Source: Engelhardtia mirabilis
GTDB lineage: Bacteria; Planctomycetota; UBA1135; GCA-002686595
DNA length: 64,000 bases
Direction of reading: 5' to 3'
Assembly (NCBI GenBank): GCA_007751255.1
Contig: CP036296.1
Span: forward strand, 3,224,001 to 3,288,000
Shown here: positions 60,758 through 64,000 of the stretch, piece after piece
How positions within the stretch are numbered: position 1 is the stretch's first letter
Layout of the letters: each line of letters begins with the position of its first letter
Made by a program: the position numbers and the translations under genes
Notes under the pieces: generated by a model
What the model saw: the letters and a program-made list of their open reading frames with translations, nothing else
The model's database searches: none
What the model was told of the DNA's origin: nothing

Positions 60758-62344
60758 CTAGAACAGAGTGTAGATGAAGGGCGCCACGAGCGGGGAGCTG
60801 GCTGCAACCACCAGCAGAGACCCGATCGACAGCAGCACGACCACCAGGGGCATCAAGTACCAGTGCCCACGACGGATGAAAGTCGTGATCAGCTCGGTGA
60901 TGGTCGCGATGCGGTTGCCGAGCTTGTACGCAACGAATCCCAGCACGACGATCCCGAAGGCAGGGATGACCCAGTGGCTGATCGCGGGGGGAGCGGCCTT
61001 GGTCAGCTTGGTCACGCCGATGAAGACCGAGAAGACCAGGGCCAGCATGCCGGCGACCTTGATCGGCGGCTGCCACTTCGGCTCGTCCCGATAGGTGCCG
61101 TAGTAGAGGATCGTCAGGACGACGAAGAGCGCCAGGTAGAGCTTCACGAAGAAGGGGATTCCCTCGACGTGGGCGTGGAGCGGAGGCAGGGGCGAGCCCT
61201 CGTTGGCGGCCGGCAGGCCCAGCTCGTCGGCTCGCAGCTCGAGCTCGGAGTGCAGGAAGCCTGCGAAGGCGCCGTTGCCCAGGGGGTTGAAGTGCCAGTC
61301 GGTGCGGAAGTAGATCGGATCACCGGCCGCGCGCGCGGCGGCCAGGGCCGGGCGGGCGTCGACCGTCTCGAGGCCGGCCTTCGTCGCCAGCTCGAGGAAG
61401 GTGTCGACGCCGCGGTCGCCGTCCCAGTCGAGGCCGGTCAGGCCACGACCTTGCGGCTTGGGCAACTCGTACCGCTCACGCCAGCCATCCTCGTAGAGGG
61501 TCGCGGGCGGAATGGGAGCCACCAGGACCTTGGCCCCGATCTTGTCTGCGGCGCGCTTCAGACCGAGCAGCGCTCCGAGGCTGTGGGCGCGCACGGTCGT
61601 CATGAATTCCGGCTCCGGATCGAGCAGGGGAGCGAGCTCCTTCTCGATCGCCTTGGCGCTGCCGGCCGGAGTGAACCCGTGGGCCGCGAAGCCGGCGCGA
61701 TCGACCTTGCCCATCCACTTGGTCAGCGCCCAGGACTGATGCCAGGGCTTGGCCGATCTATCTTCGAGGCTGCGCTCCTCGCGCTTGCCATCCGCCCCGT
61801 AGCGGGGCTTCTCGAGGGGACCGTTGCCTGTCTGGTAGACCGGCTGGCTGTTCCAGTAGAGGTCGTTCTCGTAGGGCAGCAGCAGCACCAGGTCGGGCTC
61901 GAACTCGGCCCCGTGGGCCTCGAGCCAGGCGGCCTCCTGGGCCGTGTCCCAGGCTTCGGTGCCCACGTTGACCACCTGGACCATGCGGCCGTCGGCGCGC
62001 ATCAGATCCTCGAGTTGATCGACGAAGAGGTCCTCGCGTTCGACCGAGAAGCCGTAGGTGAAGGAGTCCCCGAGGGCCAGGATCCGGTACACGCCCTCGG
62101 GCTTGGCCGGAGTCGCCATCGGATCGTCGCGCAGTCCGAGCTCGTTCAACTCGAAGTGGGCGCGCAGCTCCGGCGTCTTCTTGGTCTGGGTGAAACCCGG
62201 CTTCTTGGACCAGCCGGTCGCCCCGTCGAAGACCAGGGGGCTGACGGTTGGGCCCTTGCCGAGGACCCGTAGGCCGACCTCGAGGACGATGAGGCCGAGG
62301 GCGAGGCTGACGAGGATGGAGAGGAAGACGTTGAGTGCGCGCAT
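60758..62344 (-). CDS. SGNH-hydrolase protein fused to membrane and DUF5989-like C-terminus
   Basis: The product is 528 residues from ATG 62344. A signal-anchor helix is at 5-27 (VFLSILVSLALGLIVLEVGL). The SGNH/GDSL domain has its nucleophile Ser94 in RILALGDSFTYGFS, the Asn-containing block YENDLYWNS near 158, and the catalytic Asp349/His351 in TDWHFNPLGN. After residue 395 come three or four hydrophobic helices and a final segment, ITTFIRRGHWYLMPLVVVLL to APFIYTLF, which corresponds to a whole DUF5989 protein. In other bacteria the SGNH hydrolase and DUF5989 are usually separate genes next to a carbamoyltransferase. The enzyme may acylate or deacylate an extracytoplasmic glycan. It lies 60 bases after the carbamoyltransferase gene. 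Confidence 0.85.
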   Translation of the reverse strand: MRALNVFLSILVSLALGLIVLEVGLRVLGKGPTVSPLVFDGATGWSKKPGFTQTKKTPELRAHFELNELGLRDDPMATPAKPEGVYRILALGDSFTYGFSVEREDLFVDQLEDLMRADGRMVQVVNVGTEAWDTAQEAAWLEAHGAEFEPDLVLLLPYENDLYWNSQPVYQTGNGPLEKPRYGADGKREERSLEDRSAKPWHQSWALTKWMGKVDRAGFAAHGFTPAGSAKAIEKELAPLLDPEPEFMTTVRAHSLGALLGLKRAADKIGAKVLVAPIPPATLYEDGWRERYELPKPQGRGLTGLDWDGDRGVDTFLELATKAGLETVDARPALAAARAAGDPIYFRTDWHFNPLGNGAFAGFLHSELELRADELGLPAANEGSPLPPLHAHVEGIPFFVKLYLALFVVLTILYYGTYRDEPKWQPPIKVAGMLALVFSVFIGVTKLTKAAPPAISHWVIPAFGIVVLGFVAYKLGNRIATITELITTFIRRGHWYLMPLVVVLLSIGSLLVVAASSPLVAPFIYTLF

Positions 62345-62404
62345 CGATCTAGGCAGGCAGCGGAGACAGAAGAGTCAGCGGTGGAACCGGGGGGGCAGCG
62401 GCGG

Positions 62405-64000
62405 TCAGCTGACCATCTCGGTCACCGAGTCGCCCTCGTGGCGCAGGGTGAACTTGGTGTCGGCGATCTTCTTCTTGGCGCTCTCCTCGACGACGAAATT
62501 GTTCATCAGGAGCAGGTCCATGCCCGACAGGCTGAACGTGTTGAAGGCGTGGCTGGGGTGCTCGACGATCGGCTCGCCCTTCAGGTTGAAGGACGTGTTC
62601 ATGATCACCGGCACGTCGGTCAGCTCGCCGAAGCGCTCGATCAGTCGGTGGTAGGCCGGGTTGGTCTCCTTGTAGACCGTCTGCAGCCGACCCGAGCCGT
62701 CCTCGTGGGTGATCGCCGGGAGCACGTCGCGCTTCTCCTCGCGCACCGGGGCGACGTACAGCATGAAGCGCCCCGGCCACCAGTCGGCGGCCTCGGGGAA
62801 GTCGAAGAACTCGTTGGCGCGCTCTTCCAGAACCGATGGCGCGAAGGGCCGGAAGGCCTCGCGGAACTTGATCTTGGCGTTGAGCTTCTCCTTCATCTCC
62901 TGCTTGCGCGGATCGGCGATGATCGAGCGCGAGCCGAGGGCCCGGGGGCCCCATTCGAAGCGCCCGCGGTACCAACCGCAGACCATGCCGTCGGCCAGGG
63001 CCTGGGCCGCGAACTGGAAGAACTCCTCGTCGTCCTCGTAGTAGGTGTACGGGATGTCGTACTTCTCGAGGAAGGCGCGGATCTCGTCGTCGGAGTACTC
63101 GCTGCCCAGGTAGGCGTGGGTCAGACCCGGTCCGCGGGGCTGGTCGAGCAGGTGGTTGTAGGCCCAGTAGGCCGCGCCGACCGAGCCGCCGTCGTCACCC
63201 GGAGCCGGGTGGATGTAGACGTTCTCGAAGGGGCCCTGGCGCAGGATCTTGTAGTTGGCGACCGAGTTGAGGGCCACGCCGCCGGCCAGGCAGAGGTTCT
63301 TCATCCCGGTCTCCTTGTGGAGCCAGGTGGCCATCTTCAGCAGGATCTCCTCGGTCACCTTCTGGATCGAGGCGGCCATGTCGCAGTAGTAGGGATCGAG
63401 CGACTGGTCCTGCAGCTTCGGATCGCGCGCCGGCTTTCCGAAGTGCTGACCGAAGGCCTCCGCCAGCGTCTGGTCACGCGAGTAGTGGTAGGCGAAGTAC
63501 TTCATGTCGTGCCAGATGCTGCCGTCCTCGCCGACTTCCAGCAGCTCGTAGATCTCTTTGCAGTACTTCGGCTGGCCATAGGGGTGCATCCCCATCAGCT
63601 TGTATTCGCCCTCGTTGATCTCGAAGCCGCAGTAGGCGGTGAAGGCCGAGTACAACAGGCCCAGGGAGTGCGGGAAGCGCAGCTCCTTGATGATCTCGAT
63701 CTTGTTGCCACGGCCGACGCCGTAGGTCGCCGTGCTCCACTCGCCGGCGCCGTCGACGGTCAGGATCGCGGAGTCCTCGAACGGCGAGGTGAAGAAGCTC
63801 GACGCCGCGTGGCTCATGTGGTGGTCGGCGAAGAGCAGCTTCGAGCCGGGCACGCCCATCTCCTTCTGCATCAACGACTTGATCCAGAGCTTGTCTGTGA
63901 CCCAGCGCTGCATCGACTCGCGGAACACCGCCGACGAGCGCGGGAACGTCGCCATCGCCGTGAGCAGCATGCGCTCGAACTTCACGAACGGCTTCTCGTA
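62405..64000 (-). CDS. NodU/TobZ-family carbamoyltransferase, N-terminus beyond window edge
   Basis: The frame is open from the right edge to the stop at 62405, with 531 visible residues; typical proteins are about 580-620, so roughly 60-80 N-terminal residues are missing. O-carbamoyltransferases make carbamoyl-AMP from carbamoyl phosphate and ATP and transfer the carbamoyl group to a hydroxyl. The metal-binding HHMSHAASSFF and the following TVDGAGEWSTATYG belong to the N-terminal Kae1-like domain. LAGGVALNSVANYKI is the second Kae1-like signature. The C-terminal YrdC-like part has FEWGPRALGSRSIIADPR and MNTSFNLKGEPIVEHP. All key motifs are intact. The likely substrate is a sugar of the surface polysaccharide. 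Confidence 0.92.
   Translation of the reverse strand, partial: YEKPFVKFERMLLTAMATFPRSSAVFRESMQRWVTDKLWIKSLMQKEMGVPGSKLLFADHHMSHAASSFFTSPFEDSAILTVDGAGEWSTATYGVGRGNKIEIIKELRFPHSLGLLYSAFTAYCGFEINEGEYKLMGMHPYGQPKYCKEIYELLEVGEDGSIWHDMKYFAYHYSRDQTLAEAFGQHFGKPARDPKLQDQSLDPYYCDMAASIQKVTEEILLKMATWLHKETGMKNLCLAGGVALNSVANYKILRQGPFENVYIHPAPGDDGGSVGAAYWAYNHLLDQPRGPGLTHAYLGSEYSDDEIRAFLEKYDIPYTYYEDDEEFFQFAAQALADGMVCGWYRGRFEWGPRALGSRSIIADPRKQEMKEKLNAKIKFREAFRPFAPSVLEERANEFFDFPEAADWWPGRFMLYVAPVREEKRDVLPAITHEDGSGRLQTVYKETNPAYHRLIERFGELTDVPVIMNTSFNLKGEPIVEHPSHAFNTFSLSGMDLLLMNNFVVEESAKKKIADTKFTLRHEGDSVTEMVS

Overview
The window is a high-GC chromosomal segment that looks planctomycete. It carries the usual bacterial F-type ATP synthase and translation genes, large secreted FG-GAP proteins, sulfatase-superfamily proteins, a DUF5658 membrane protein and a big exopolysaccharide locus. 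Many start codons are GTG or TTG, and many adjacent genes share four bases (NTGA overlaps). Family-level assignments come from reading protein motifs by eye; no database was searched.

Layout. 1-2750 (minus): ndk, an NFACT/RqcH-like ribosome-quality-control protein and a TPR lipoprotein that runs off the left edge. 3232-11976 (plus): the ATP synthase operon atpZ-atpI-atpB-atpE-atpF-atpH-atpA-atpG-atpD-atpC, then aspS, infC, rpmI, rplT, pheS and pheT up to 19002. A strong hairpin follows atpE, and short tandem repeats lie in and around the accessory genes atpZ and atpI. 19264-25672: a disrupted region. A galactose-oxidase-like secreted gene is broken by an amber codon and by a segment bounded by two same-orientation IS256-family copies. 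The first copy is truncated. Both copies carry the same two +1 frameshifts in the transposase. The segment between them encodes a Cys-rich secreted protein and a membrane-anchored CarboxypepD_reg-like protein. 25849-35870: a radical SAM protein, an FG-GAP secreted protein, a sulfatase-like lipoprotein, a sugar-nucleotide epimerase, an MFS/spermidine-synthase fusion and a nucleosidase-like protein.

36109-64000 is a polysaccharide region. A polyprenyl glycosylphosphotransferase starts lipid-linked assembly. Eight GT4 and one GT2 glycosyltransferases extend the chain, and a Wzx-type flippase exports it. A membrane-bound sulfatase-superfamily enzyme with Thr at the nucleophile position and a predicted alpha/alpha-toroid protein lie within the same operon (41840-55408, ten genes, nearly all translationally coupled). 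A second radical SAM protein, a GNAT acyltransferase, a polysaccharide deacetylase and a small dimeric-barrel protein follow. No Wzy polymerase, Wzz/Wzc or outer-membrane export gene is visible in the window.

The right end (minus, 60295-64000) is the most unusual module. It has a NodU/TobZ-type carbamoyltransferase, an SGNH-hydrolase protein fused to membrane segments with a DUF5989-like C-terminus, and two previously easy-to-miss 52-residue membrane proteins. All three non-carbamoyltransferase proteins end in the same aromatic tail, F-(I/V)-Y-x-(L/V)-F. A 13-bp tandem repeat after the last small gene iterates its own 3' end.

A TAGAYT box recurs upstream of several genes. At two of them it lies so close to the start codon that near-leaderless mRNAs are plausible.
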